A stretch of 64,000 nucleotides of DNA from Akkermansiaceae bacterium (GTDB taxonomy: Bacteria > Verrucomicrobiota > Verrucomicrobiia > Verrucomicrobiales > DEV007), in contig JACKQE010000017.1 in NCBI GenBank assembly GCA_024233005.1, positions 1 through 64,000 on the forward strand, in the 5' to 3' direction. Below the pieces are notes generated by a model. That model did not search any database. It saw nothing but the letters and a program-made list of their open reading frames with translations, and was not told where the DNA came from. This document shows, piece by piece, positions 28,051-36,614 of the stretch (positions within the stretch are counted from its first letter, which is position 1; every line of letters starts with the position of its first letter). The translations under genes and the position numbers were made by a program.

Positions 28051-28311
28051 TCAGTTGGCGGCAACTTCCGCAGGAGCCACATTGACGCGGCGACCATCGC
28101 GGTCGAAAAGAACCCGGCCCTCAACGAGGGCGAAAATCGTGTGGTCTCTGCCCAGTCCGACATTGCGCCCTGGTTGCCATTTCGTGCCACGTTGGCGGAT
28201 GATGATGTTGCCGGGAATGACGACCTGACCACCGAACTTTTTCACACCGAGGCGTTTGCTCTGGCTGTCGCGGCCGTTCTTGACGCTTCCTTGTCCCTTC
28301 TTGTGTGCCAT
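28051..28311 (-). CDS. rpmA: 50S ribosomal protein L27
   Basis: The 86-residue protein has the diagnostic L27 sequence: MAHKKGQGSVKNGRDSQSKR, then GVKKFGGQVVIPGNIIIRQRG and a C-terminal EGRVLFDRDGR. It begins directly at MAHKK, without the cleaved extension found in Firmicutes. The ATG at 28311 is preceded by AGGAAGAG, an adequate ribosome-binding site. L27 is usually the second gene after rplU (L21); here no L21 gene precedes it, and it is transcribed alone, divergent from the sulfatase and ended by its own terminator. Confidence 0.97.
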   Translation of the reverse strand: MAHKKGQGSVKNGRDSQSKRLGVKKFGGQVVIPGNIIIRQRGTKWQPGRNVGLGRDHTIFALVEGRVLFDRDGRRVNVAPAEVAAN

Positions 28312-28477
28312 GGTCTCTTCCTGTTGAAAAAAATAGTATCTTCCGCCGTTGAAAAATGACGGGTCGCAAAAGTGCCCCGCTTTGGCAAAAAAACAAGCCA
28401 AAACCGAGAAATTTTCTTCCCTCAGGGTCCGCCGCCCGGGATCTTGCGTAATCAGTCCGCCACGTCTACCCTCTCAG

Positions 28478-29899
28478 ATGATTGCTGCCAGCCGTGTTTT
28501 CGCTTGGGTCGGCTCCGCTTGGGGAGTTTTCGTTTCGTTGGGGTTTGTGTCCACGAATGCTGCGGATCCGGTCCGGCCCAATATTGTCTATATTCTGGCT
28601 GATGACATGGGATATGGTGACCTTGGCTGCTATGGTCAAAAGCGTCTTGCCACCCCCTTGATTGATCGAATGGCGGCGGAAGGCATCCGCTTCACCCGTC
28701 ATTATGCCGGATGCACCGTCTGTGCCCCTTCCCGTTGTGTCCTCATGACCGGACGGGACACACGCCATGGGGCTGTCAAAGGCAATGCCGGAGGCCCGCT
28801 GCCGGACAGCGAGGTCACGGTTGCCGAGGTTTTGCGGGACGCCGGATACGTCACCGGTTGCTATGGCAAGTGGGGGGTGGGAAATCCCGAGCGCCGGGAT
28901 GACGCGAACCGTCAAGGGTTTGATGAGTTCTTCGGCTACAACAACATGCACCATGCCCACAATTTCTATCCGGAGTTCCTCATTAAAAACGGAGCCAAAG
29001 TTCCCCTCCGTAACGTGTTGAAAACCAGGTGGAAGGAAGCCGGAGCCAATGCCGGTATCTCCCGGGAAGGCGCCGGCGTCTCTGAAGTCAAAGTCGATTA
29101 TGCCCCCGATCTCATTGTGGATGCGGCGCTTGCCTTCATGGAGACCAAGGCCTCCGGGAACGCCCCATTCTTTCTGTATCTGGCTTTCAATGTGCCTCAT
29201 GCCAACAACGAAGGCGGCGCGGATCCCGAGCAGCAAAATGGCATGGAAGTGCCGGACCATGGCGTATTCAAAAGCGAAAACTGGCCGGAACCGGAAAAGG
29301 GATTCGCCTCCATGATGCGGAATATCGATCGCGATGTCGGCCGGGTCCTGGATTCGTTGCGGCGCCTCGGACTGGATGAAAAGACGATGGTCCTTTTTTC
29401 GAGTGACAACGGTCCGCATGCCGAGGGCCGCCACAGCGAGGAGTTTTTTGACTCCAACGGGGAATTGCGGGGCAAAAAACGAGACCTGTATGATGGCGGG
29501 GTCCGGGTTCCCTTCATCGTACGCTGGCCGGGTCACATCGTTCCCGGTCAGGTTAGCGACCTCCTCAGTGGATTTCAGGATTTCCTCCCCACCGCCGCTC
29601 AGTTGGCCGGAATTCCACCCAGTACCCTGCCCCCGGGGCAGGGACTGAGCCTGGTGCCGACCCTGCTGCGGGAGGAAGGCCAGCAACTTCACGACCATCT
29701 CTACTGGGAGTTCGAAGAACAGGGGGGCAAACGTGCGGTTGTGACCAAGGAGTGGAAAGCTGTGAGGCTCCAGACCAAGAAACAGCCCGACGGCCCCGTG
29801 GAACTTTATCACCTTGATGAGGATCTTGGTGAAATGAGGAATGTCGCGGCGGAGCATCCCGAGGTCGTGTCCCGGTTGACGCGGTTGCTCGATGAATGA
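28478..29899 (+). CDS. secreted arylsulfatase
   Basis: From the ATG at 28478 the protein has about 473 residues with a signal peptide (AWVGSAWGVFVSLGFVSTNA). Sulfatase hallmarks are PNIVYILADDMGYGDLGCYG, with metal-binding Asp pair, and CAPSRCVLMTGR (about residue 83), whose Cys is converted to formylglycine by a maturase. FSSDNGPHAEG supplies the second metal Asp-Asn pair. Such enzymes desulfate polysaccharides or small esters. The C-terminus (ELYHLDEDLGEMRNVAAEHP) is typical for the family. Residues upstream of 28478 do not look like signal sequence. It is divergent from rpmA; no maturase gene is in the window. Confidence 0.94.
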   Translation: MIAASRVFAWVGSAWGVFVSLGFVSTNAADPVRPNIVYILADDMGYGDLGCYGQKRLATPLIDRMAAEGIRFTRHYAGCTVCAPSRCVLMTGRDTRHGAVKGNAGGPLPDSEVTVAEVLRDAGYVTGCYGKWGVGNPERRDDANRQGFDEFFGYNNMHHAHNFYPEFLIKNGAKVPLRNVLKTRWKEAGANAGISREGAGVSEVKVDYAPDLIVDAALAFMETKASGNAPFFLYLAFNVPHANNEGGADPEQQNGMEVPDHGVFKSENWPEPEKGFASMMRNIDRDVGRVLDSLRRLGLDEKTMVLFSSDNGPHAEGRHSEEFFDSNGELRGKKRDLYDGGVRVPFIVRWPGHIVPGQVSDLLSGFQDFLPTAAQLAGIPPSTLPPGQGLSLVPTLLREEGQQLHDHLYWEFEEQGGKRAVVTKEWKAVRLQTKKQPDGPVELYHLDEDLGEMRNVAAEHPEVVSRLTRLLDE

Positions 29900-30094
29900 G
29901 CGCTCTCAAGGGCTGGCTGCCTGCCTGGTTCTCAGTGGAAGATTCAGGAAGTCACTGACTGTCCTTCGGAGAGCCCTGCTCTCAACAGGAATGCGGGGAG
30001 GGGGCGATGCTTGGTTTCTTCTCCTTCGAAATTGTTGATGGTAAAGATTATTTGATTTATCAAAAATCTGCTTGCTCCGCAGGGCAAATTCATT

Positions 30095-30120
30095 AGGATT
30101 CAACAATTAAGAATCCTTTT
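30095..30120 (+). terminator. AT-rich hairpin with T tract between sulfatase and barrel gene
   Basis: A 7-bp stem (AGGATTC at 30095-30101, GAATCCT at 30111-30117) is followed by TTTT. It could terminate the sulfatase transcript about 200 bp downstream of its stop, or act in the leader of the barrel gene, whose ATG is only 15 bp away. The stem is AT-rich and the T tract short. The rest of the 29900-30134 spacer is AT-rich and probably holds the promoter of the barrel gene. Confidence 0.4.
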
Positions 30121-30134
30121 GATTATCAAAATTT

Positions 30135-31307
30135 ATGGCGATGAAACTGACCTTTCTGGTGATTCTCGCGGGCGCCTTTGGTGCCACCCTGCTGCAAGCC
30201 GGTCCGACTGAGCTGGGTAAAGAAATGGTGACCGAAGTCCCGGAAGCCTCCTGGGGGGGGACCATTTTTGGGGGAGGGGCCAAGTCCAATGGAGACTTCA
30301 CCGAAGGCAGTTATTTTGCGGTGGTGCCATTGTTGAACACCCTTGGAAAGAACGGATCGATGGAAGGCACCGTTTTCTTTGTCGAGCCGTACGGGACCTG
30401 GGCCGAGGGGGGAGAACTGGGTGGCTCCCTGGGAGTGGGGATGCGTCATCTCTTCAGTGAACAATCGACCGCGGATGCCCGCAGTGGGGCCGGTGCCGGA
30501 TTCCTCACCGAAGGTTTTTTCCTTGGGAGCAATTTGTTTCTCGACTACGCCAACACCGCCTACGACGGCGATTTCTGGCAGGGGGGGATCGGCGTCGAAG
30601 CAGGGACCCGGTATCTCGAAATGCGGGCCAATTATTACCTTCCCTTCAGTGATGATCACACGATCAGCCGCCGGACCGAGACCGACATCGTTCGGTATTC
30701 CCGCACGGACAGGAAAACAGTGACCGGCCCCCCCTACACGTCGGGCGGCCAGATTGTGCAGAACGTCACCCGCAAGTCGACGACGCGCACCACCACCAGG
30801 ACGACCCGGACCACTTATGAATTGTTTGAGGAAGGTCTGGAAGGGTGGGACCTGGAAGCCGCCTTGCTCGTTCCGGGCATCGACCAATTCTGCGAAGTGA
30901 AGCTGATTGGCGGTTACTACAGTTTCTCCGGCGAGCGCAGCCAGATTGAAATCGATGGCTGGCGCGCCGGCATCGAAGCGCGGCCGGTGCCGGCACTGGT
31001 GCTGCATGCGACCTGGTTTGAGAGTGACCGGTTGTATCAGGACAATTGGTTGGCGGGGTTCCGCTTGGAGGTTCCTCTGGATGGCAACCTAAGGCAGGCC
31101 TTCACACCGGGACGCCGTCACTTGGCGGAGCGTCTCTTCGAGCCGGTGCACCGGAAGAACTCCGCCATCACCACCAATGGAACCGAGGAGGAAGAGGTGT
31201 CCACCACCCAAACCAGTTCCACCTCGCAAACCACCACCACTTCCACGACCGGCAATGTGATTGGCTCTTTAGCCCCTCCTGAGCGAAAGTCTGAGCAAAT
31301 GCCATAG
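30135..31307 (+). CDS. outer-membrane beta-barrel of inverse-autotransporter type
   Basis: The 390-residue protein has a signal peptide (LTFLVILAGAFGATLLQA) and alternating amphipathic strands. Motifs match the inverse-autotransporter (intimin/invasin) beta domain: GFFLGSNLFLDYAN, WQGGIGVEAGTRYLEMRANYYLPFS, and later DGWRAGIEARPVPALVLHATW with DNWLAGFRLEVPL near the end of the barrel. An insertion rich in Thr and Arg (about residues 195-225) breaks the middle. Instead of the large passenger expected after the barrel there is only a short Ser/Thr-rich tail. It may be a passenger-less barrel of the kind seen in PVC bacteria. It converges with the opine-dehydrogenase-like gene. Confidence 0.68.
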   Translation: MAMKLTFLVILAGAFGATLLQAGPTELGKEMVTEVPEASWGGTIFGGGAKSNGDFTEGSYFAVVPLLNTLGKNGSMEGTVFFVEPYGTWAEGGELGGSLGVGMRHLFSEQSTADARSGAGAGFLTEGFFLGSNLFLDYANTAYDGDFWQGGIGVEAGTRYLEMRANYYLPFSDDHTISRRTETDIVRYSRTDRKTVTGPPYTSGGQIVQNVTRKSTTRTTTRTTRTTYELFEEGLEGWDLEAALLVPGIDQFCEVKLIGGYYSFSGERSQIEIDGWRAGIEARPVPALVLHATWFESDRLYQDNWLAGFRLEVPLDGNLRQAFTPGRRHLAERLFEPVHRKNSAITTNGTEEEEVSTTQTSSTSQTTTTSTTGNVIGSLAPPERKSEQMP

Positions 31308-31384
31308 TAGAAGTGAAAACGATTCCGTAAGTCTGCATCCCCTCCGCCGGTTGCTGTTGGGAGCGGAGGAGGTGGTTCCGGGAG

Positions 31385-32485
31385 TTACAGTCGGAGAATT
31401 TCTTCCCGGCTCTTTCCCGCAAGGCCCAATCGATCGAGGTTTCGTCCGGATTCTCTGAAGTTCCTTTCAAAAAGAGTGTCGGCGAGATCGATGACCAGAT
31501 TCATCACCGGTGTGGGAACGCCGAACACGCTGCCAAGTTGGGAAACGGGAACCAGCCCCGAGGGGACATCCTCGACCACGTAGCGCAGGCCTTTTTTGGC
31601 GTCGATTCCCTTGAGTTGGGGAGCCTTGATCCCCGCGTAAAACCGGTTGTTCTGGATGGCCTCGTGGAGGGTGTTTCCGGTGGTCCCATAACTGGCTTTC
31701 AGCCATTCCAGAGCGGTTGGGATGGTCACTCCCATGGCTCGGGCGACCGCGCAGCGCTCCGCATCCAGCTGCTCGACGAGGAACGCGACCGTCGGTGACA
31801 TCCCTTCGTGGTAATAGTCGAAAGGGACGCCAGTTTCCATGCGGGCGAGATTCAGCAGGGTCGGGGCGGGGTGGAAGAGCATCCCGATATTGTCGAGCGA
31901 GGTTTGCCAGATGCCCTGCTCGGCGTTGACGAACTGCGGCAGTATGGGTTGGAGGAGATCGAAAAAGGGGGCCAACCCGTCTCCTGGGAACCCGGCACAA
32001 GCGACCGTTTCCTTGACCCCGAAAACATGCACCCGGTTGCCCTGGCGCCGACAGGCATAGAGCAGGGTTTGAGCTTCGATCACGATGGCAGCCGTGGTGC
32101 CTCCACCTGCGGCGATCGCCTCTTTCACTTCCAAGGCTCCACAGGTGCGCCCGGGATTGAGCATCACCATCTGCCCCGGCTCCAGATACTTTGCCAGTTC
32201 CAAGGCAACGGCCATGTGGGTATGGGCCGGGGAAGTGCAGAGAATGAGGTCGGCGCCTTCCACCAGTTTCCCCAGATCGGTGGTCACCAGTTCGACTCTG
32301 GCTTCACCGGAGACTGGAATCTCGCCCTCCAAAATCAGCTTGTTTCCGGATTCGCTCACTGCGGCGAGGGGTTCCGGAACGACGTCGTAAAGGCGGGTTT
32401 GGTGTCCCAGGAGATTCAAGTGGGCGGCGAAGGCGCAACCGGCATTTCCCGCTCCAATAATGGCAAAGCAACTCATAACTTTCAT
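31385..32485 (-). CDS. NAD(P)-dependent opine (octopine/nopaline) dehydrogenase family protein
   Basis: The 366-residue protein has an N-terminal Rossmann fold (FAIIGAGNAGCAFAAHLNLL, GxGxxG) and a helical C-terminal domain of the octopine/nopaline dehydrogenase family, with NIGMLFHPAPTLLN (about residues 210-223) carrying the conserved catalytic His. These enzymes reductively join an amino acid amine to an alpha-keto acid. Length is normal. It lies 110 bp after the M20 hydrolase gene, the third gene in a unit with an ATP-grasp ligase, so it may process a peptide or amino-acid derivative made there. The substrate cannot be predicted. The short region before the start (32486-32595) could hold its own promoter. 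Confidence 0.85.
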   Translation of the reverse strand: MKVMSCFAIIGAGNAGCAFAAHLNLLGHQTRLYDVVPEPLAAVSESGNKLILEGEIPVSGEARVELVTTDLGKLVEGADLILCTSPAHTHMAVALELAKYLEPGQMVMLNPGRTCGALEVKEAIAAGGGTTAAIVIEAQTLLYACRRQGNRVHVFGVKETVACAGFPGDGLAPFFDLLQPILPQFVNAEQGIWQTSLDNIGMLFHPAPTLLNLARMETGVPFDYYHEGMSPTVAFLVEQLDAERCAVARAMGVTIPTALEWLKASYGTTGNTLHEAIQNNRFYAGIKAPQLKGIDAKKGLRYVVEDVPSGLVPVSQLGSVFGVPTPVMNLVIDLADTLFERNFRESGRNLDRLGLAGKSREEILRL

Positions 32486-32595
32486 TCTGCCAGCCTTTCG
32501 CTGGTCCGTCGATTCATGATGTCAATAAAAGGGAACCGGCTCGTTGTGGTGAGGATCCTGGGATCCGCCCCGAGAACGGGCATCCCTGAGAAAGC

Positions 32596-33738
32596 TCATC
32601 GAGCCGCCAGTTTTTGAAGGATGAATTCCTCGCAGATTTGGAAATAAAGGCCCATGGAGTCGATGTCGATCCATTCGTCGGGACTGTGCAGGGCTCCCAC
32701 TTGTGGCCGGGAAAGAATCACCGGGATCCCATGGCGGGCAATGTAGCGGGCATCACTGCCGCCGGAGGCCCGAACCAGCTTTGGAGGGGTGCCAGTGAGG
32801 GCTTCGGTGACCTTCAGATACAGAGGATCCGGAGCGAGATGAGTGGATTCTGCTGACATGATTGTTTCAATGAGGATGTCCGGCCCGACGGCCTCGCGGA
32901 GGCGTTGCAGCATTTCCTTCGCGGTGTGGGGAGGCGTGAATCGCACATCGAGGAACGCATGGGCTTCTCCCGGGATGCAATTGATGGTTTCATTGCCGGT
33001 TCTCAACACGGTGGGCACGCAGGTGGTGTACCAATGGTCAGACGCTTTCTCATGACCAGTTTTGCAGGATTCAAAATCGCTGGTGGCACGATTGATTCCT
33101 TCGATGAGTTGGAGGAGGGCGTTCGTCGCCAACCAGGGACGTGCCGCGTGGCTTTCCTGGCCCCGGCTGTCCAACCGGATCTGCAGGATGCCTTTCTCGG
33201 CGACAGTGATGTCGTGAATGGAGCCGCCATCCGGGACAATGGCCATGCCGCAGCGCAATCCCTCCCGCTCAAACAGATGCATCACCCCATTCTCACCGCC
33301 GATTTCCTCGTCCGAGGTGACCGCGATGCCGAAAGAAAGACCCGGATGGCGGTGCTGCAGACGGCAGAACAGTTCCAGCATGATCGCGATCTGGCCTTTC
33401 ATGTCGCCCGAGCCGGGCCCCAGGATGCGGCCCTTCTCCACCCGTGAACGGTAGACGGAACCGTCGGGATGTTCGATGACGTCCAGGTGTCCCACCATGA
33501 GGATTTCCGGGTGTGCGATACCGGCAGGACAGGCCACCAGAGAGCCATAACCCCGGCTCTGGTATTCGCGGATGGCCACGCTCTCTAACCCTTCTAGATG
33601 ATCGCGCAGGAAGGCGAAGCACCGGGCGCGTTCCTGCGGGCGACTGTTGGTGCTTGGTATGAGGATGAGATCGCGGGTAAGGGAGACCAGACGTTCAAGG
33701 AGCGGATCGGAGTGGGGCATGAGAGGAAAGGATCGCAA
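32596..33738 (-). CDS. M20-family metallohydrolase (ArgE/DapE-like)
   Basis: The 380-residue protein has the M20 metal and catalytic residues: VGHLDVIEHPD (His and Asp), GPGSGDMKGQ (bridging Asp), TSDEEIGG (catalytic and metal Glu), VPDGGS (metal Asp) and a late His in VGALHSPDEW. The dimerisation domain (about residues 195-310) is present. M20 enzymes cleave amide bonds of N-acyl amino acids or dipeptides. The gene starts 3 bp after the ATP-grasp stop, so the two are co-transcribed. The pairing with a ligase recalls LysX/LysK in LysW-dependent lysine synthesis, but no LysW-like carrier is visible. An internal Met at residue 7 is a possible start. Confidence 0.88.
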   Translation of the reverse strand: MRSFPLMPHSDPLLERLVSLTRDLILIPSTNSRPQERARCFAFLRDHLEGLESVAIREYQSRGYGSLVACPAGIAHPEILMVGHLDVIEHPDGSVYRSRVEKGRILGPGSGDMKGQIAIMLELFCRLQHRHPGLSFGIAVTSDEEIGGENGVMHLFEREGLRCGMAIVPDGGSIHDITVAEKGILQIRLDSRGQESHAARPWLATNALLQLIEGINRATSDFESCKTGHEKASDHWYTTCVPTVLRTGNETINCIPGEAHAFLDVRFTPPHTAKEMLQRLREAVGPDILIETIMSAESTHLAPDPLYLKVTEALTGTPPKLVRASGGSDARYIARHGIPVILSRPQVGALHSPDEWIDIDSMGLYFQICEEFILQKLAAR

Positions 33739-33741
33739 AGT

Positions 33742-35136
33742 TCAGTCGCGCACGTATTCCCAATCCACAGGAAGGTCCTCCTCTGCCCGCAGCAGCATGC
33801 TCCGGCAGTCCAGAGAATCGCCGTCGAGGCAGAGGAACTGGCCTTTCTCGACCAGCCCTTCCTGGTTGAGGTTGAAATTGATCGGCAAAATCCCGCTCCG
33901 GGACGCCGGCTCGAACAAATGGTGGTGGTGCTCCAGTAAATCCAGGATCTCGGCTCCCGGCAGGGGCACGGCGAGTTTCAGATTCCGCATCAACCAGCCT
34001 CCGCGGGGAAAATAATGGCGAGCCAGGATGGAGGGGTAGGTCGCGCCGGTGACCCGGGCGTTGATCTCACAGGCATAAACACGGAAGGAGCCTTCCTTCT
34101 GCAGCCCGGCAACGAGAAAGTCCACGCTGGCGGTCCCCCGGTACCCTTGTTCGTGCAGCCACATCCCGGCCACACTGGCTTGTCGGAACAGTTCCTCCGT
34201 CAGCCCGGGATAGTCGTCGAGATAGGCTGGAGGAGAGGCGTTGCCCTGATGCACGCTTTCCTGACTGAGGATTTGTTCGGTGAGGTCATAGAGATAGACC
34301 GTTTCGTGGTCGGTGAATAGTTGCACGCTGGGGCTGAAGATCCGCGTCACGCCCTGCAGGCCCGGTCGCATCCACCCTTGCACCATGCAGGGCCCCTCGT
34401 GAAAAAACAGCTCCGGCACCTGGCGGCTCCTGTCGGTGGTGCGGATCTTCATCAATCCAATGCCCGAAGCCCCGATCTGGGACTTCACCACGGCCTGATC
34501 ATACCCCAGCCGGCCGAGTGCATCCAAACAGGCGGCCACGTCCGCGGGAGATTCCGCCAGACGGGTTTCAAAGACGGGCAATCCTACCTGTTCCAGATGC
34601 TGGTGGAGCAGCAGTTTATTGTTGCCGGCTTTGCTGCCGGCCAGGGTGGACATGGTCCGTTTCCCCAATTGGTGGGCTAGTGCGGCCAAAGTGGCATCCG
34701 TGACATACCCGTCCAGCACTTTCGCGGGATGCTCCTGCCACGTCCTGATGAGATCCTCCTTTGGACAAGGGGTGCCTTCACGGAGTGCGGTGCCGATGGT
34801 CCGGTAGTCGGCATGTGACAGCACTTGGATGCATGGCAGTTTGAGTCCCAGGACCCCGCTGAAGTATGCCAACAGCGCGGGGTTGGCCTCCCTTTCCAAC
34901 ACCACCAAATTGTCACCTCCGCCGAACAGCAGGCCCATGATGGGCACCAGGCGCGCGCCATAGGAGTCCGTGCCACTGACTTCCTGCTCCAGCAGGGCCG
35001 TCAGTTGGGTGTTCTCGAAAAATTCTCCGAGCAGATTGGCAAAGAAGATCACGTTTTCATCCCGCCACAGGCGCGGGGTGTAACCTTGGGTCTGCACTAC
35101 CAGCGGACCACCCGGCATCGATGTGGAGAAGCTCAT
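33742..35136 (-). CDS. ATP-grasp ligase, possibly of the PGM1 peptide-ligase type
   Basis: This 464-residue protein has an ATP-grasp core: KSQIGASGIGLMKI (phosphate-binding loop, about residues 215-228), a hydrophobic VQGWM strand, and EINARVTGATYPSILA (about 368-383) with the Glu-x-Asn metal ligands. An N-terminal pre-ATP-grasp region (FGGGDNLVVLEREANPALLA) and a C-terminal segment (GLVEKGQFLCLDGDSLD) resemble the architecture of the pheganomycin ligase PGM1. Such enzymes activate a carboxylate and join it to an amine. It is the first gene of the three-gene unit with an M20 hydrolase and an opine-dehydrogenase-like enzyme, and is divergent from the HIT gene. Substrates are unknown; the PGM1 likeness is by eye. 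Confidence 0.75.
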   Translation of the reverse strand: MSFSTSMPGGPLVVQTQGYTPRLWRDENVIFFANLLGEFFENTQLTALLEQEVSGTDSYGARLVPIMGLLFGGGDNLVVLEREANPALLAYFSGVLGLKLPCIQVLSHADYRTIGTALREGTPCPKEDLIRTWQEHPAKVLDGYVTDATLAALAHQLGKRTMSTLAGSKAGNNKLLLHQHLEQVGLPVFETRLAESPADVAACLDALGRLGYDQAVVKSQIGASGIGLMKIRTTDRSRQVPELFFHEGPCMVQGWMRPGLQGVTRIFSPSVQLFTDHETVYLYDLTEQILSQESVHQGNASPPAYLDDYPGLTEELFRQASVAGMWLHEQGYRGTASVDFLVAGLQKEGSFRVYACEINARVTGATYPSILARHYFPRGGWLMRNLKLAVPLPGAEILDLLEHHHHLFEPASRSGILPINFNLNQEGLVEKGQFLCLDGDSLDCRSMLLRAEEDLPVDWEYVRD

Positions 35137-35307
35137 GGTGTCATCATAACTACGTCTGGCTCAATTGAAAAGATGCACCATTGGAAGATCCACTTGATCG
35201 GGCAGGCGGGGACGCGCTCCAGGTATGGTTCTGCTGGCTCATTCTGCTCCCCTGGCGCACCGTCCATGGAGGCATTGACATCAACCAGGATTCCCCGAGG
35301 TTGGAGG

Positions 35308-35712
35308 ATGCCGAGCCTTTTTACCCGAATCATTCAAGGAGAGATCCCCTGCCACAAGGTCGCTGAAACCGAGGATTGCCTGGCATTTCTGGACATCAAT
35401 CCCATCGCCCGGGGCCACACCTTGGTGGTGCCCAAGAAAGAAGTCGATGCCTTTTTCGACCTCGACGACGCCACCATGGCGTCTCTGATGATTTTTGCCA
35501 AGCGGGTCGCTGGAGCACTCGATCGCTGCCTGGAGTGCCAGCGGGTGGGGGTGATGGTGATTGGGACTGAAGTGCCCCATGCCCATGTCCACCTGATCCC
35601 GTTTCTCCAAGAGCGACAAGTCAGCGTGACTGCTCCCAAACTGAAAATTGCCCCTGACGAGATGGCGGAGATTGCGGCCTTGATCCGGGCAGCATGGGAA
35701 GCCGGTGCCTGA
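35308..35712 (+). CDS. HIT-family nucleotide hydrolase/transferase
   Basis: Starting at the ATG at 35308 (MPSLFTRIIQGEIPCHKV) gives 134 residues, the usual length. The HIT signature HAHVHLIPF is near residue 95 and the family opening (FTRIIQGEIP, CLAFLDINPIARGHTLVVPK) is intact. HIT proteins hydrolyse adenosine-phosphate derivatives such as AMP-N or Ap4A compounds. A GAGG element lies 7 bp before the start. The much longer upstream frame (from 34825) lies antisense to the ATP-grasp gene and is not coding. Confidence 0.93.
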   Translation: MPSLFTRIIQGEIPCHKVAETEDCLAFLDINPIARGHTLVVPKKEVDAFFDLDDATMASLMIFAKRVAGALDRCLECQRVGVMVIGTEVPHAHVHLIPFLQERQVSVTAPKLKIAPDEMAEIAALIRAAWEAGA

Positions 35713-35941
35713 ACCGCCCTGGTTGGGTAAAGAAGGGCGGATGAGATCCTGAGTGACGACTCGCGAACAACCTCTCTGGGGGGCGATGACCCATTTAGGA
35801 TTGCTTCACCGGGCAGATGAAGCTTGATGTGTGCGCCAATTTACTCGATGATGCGCCATGGTTCGCCATGGGAGGTCATTTCAGCGACTCAATGGCCATC
35901 ATCCAAGTCCGAGTTCAGAGTAATCCAGCAGTATCAGTATC

Positions 35942-36457
35942 ATGAAAACCGTTTCCATTCCTCATTCCTCCCAAACCAACAGCGGGAAAATTCACAAAGG
36001 CGTCTTGTTCGGCTGCGGAGGTTGCCTTGTGGTGATTCTGCTCGGCATTCTTGGATTTTTTGGCATTTTCTACACCGCGATGAGCGCCATCAAGGGCTCT
36101 GATGCCTACAAGATGGCCATGGCGGAGGCACAGAAATCCCCGGCGGTGATTGATGCCTGCGGTGAGCCTATCGCGGGCTCCTTCTGGACCATGGGCAGTT
36201 TCAATTTGAACAATGGAGAAGGGCAGGCGGATTTCGTGATTCCCCTGACCGGACCCAAAGGCGGAGGTGCCTTGACGGTTTCGGCCCACCACGGCTCGGG
36301 TCAGCCGTGGCAGTTCGACAAACTGGATTTCACCGGTCCCGCCGGAACGACCAGTCTCCTGACGGGTGGTGACGCCCCCGCTCCGGATGCTGCTCCCGCC
36401 CCGGATGCTGCTCCCGCTCCGGATGCTGCTCCCGCCCCGGAAGCCCCAAATCAGTAA
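35942..36457 (+). CDS. Coa1-like membrane protein with PAPDAA repeat tail
   Basis: The 171-residue protein has one membrane helix (GGCLVVILLGILGFFGIFY, about residues 24-43) and a periplasmic domain with IDACGEPIAGSFWTMGSFNL and ADFVIPLTGPKGGGALTV, which resembles cytochrome-oxidase assembly factor Coa1-type domains common in PVC and other bacteria. The C-terminus is four copies of a six-residue Ala-Pro-Asp/Glu unit. No respiratory oxidase genes are nearby, so a role in oxidase assembly cannot be inferred from context. A strong terminator follows 70 bp downstream. Confidence 0.72.
   Translation: MKTVSIPHSSQTNSGKIHKGVLFGCGGCLVVILLGILGFFGIFYTAMSAIKGSDAYKMAMAEAQKSPAVIDACGEPIAGSFWTMGSFNLNNGEGQADFVIPLTGPKGGGALTVSAHHGSGQPWQFDKLDFTGPAGTTSLLTGGDAPAPDAAPAPDAAPAPDAAPAPEAPNQ
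36374..36445. repeat. 18-bp tandem repeat, four copies, coding Ala-Pro-Asp/Glu units
   Basis: Four contiguous 18-bp units encode APAPDA, APAPDA, APAPDA and APAPEA at the end of the Coa1-like gene. Because 18 is a multiple of three, copy-number change would alter linker length without shifting frame. Confidence 0.9.
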
Positions 36458-36525
36458 GCGTCGGAATACACGCAGGTACCATGGGAGGGAGGCTTCCTCC
36501 GTCCAAGGGGACCTCCTGAAAGGAA

Positions 36526-36563
36526 AAACCCGCTCCCCTCATCATAAGGGGGCGGGTTTTTTT
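36526..36563 (+). terminator. rho-independent terminator downstream of Coa1-like gene
   Basis: AACCCGCTCCCCT (from 36526) pairs with AGGGGGCGGGTT (ending about 36558), with one bulged base, and is followed by a run of seven T (36557-36563). It lies about 70 bp after the Coa1-like stop and faces the convergent gene at 36615, so it separates the two transcripts. The reverse strand has a short A/T side as well, so some bidirectional action is possible. Confidence 0.85.
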
Positions 36564-36614
36564 GGGGGAGGAAGGCTGTCAAGGCCTCCGGGACCTCTCA
36601 AGGGAGAGGGACCG

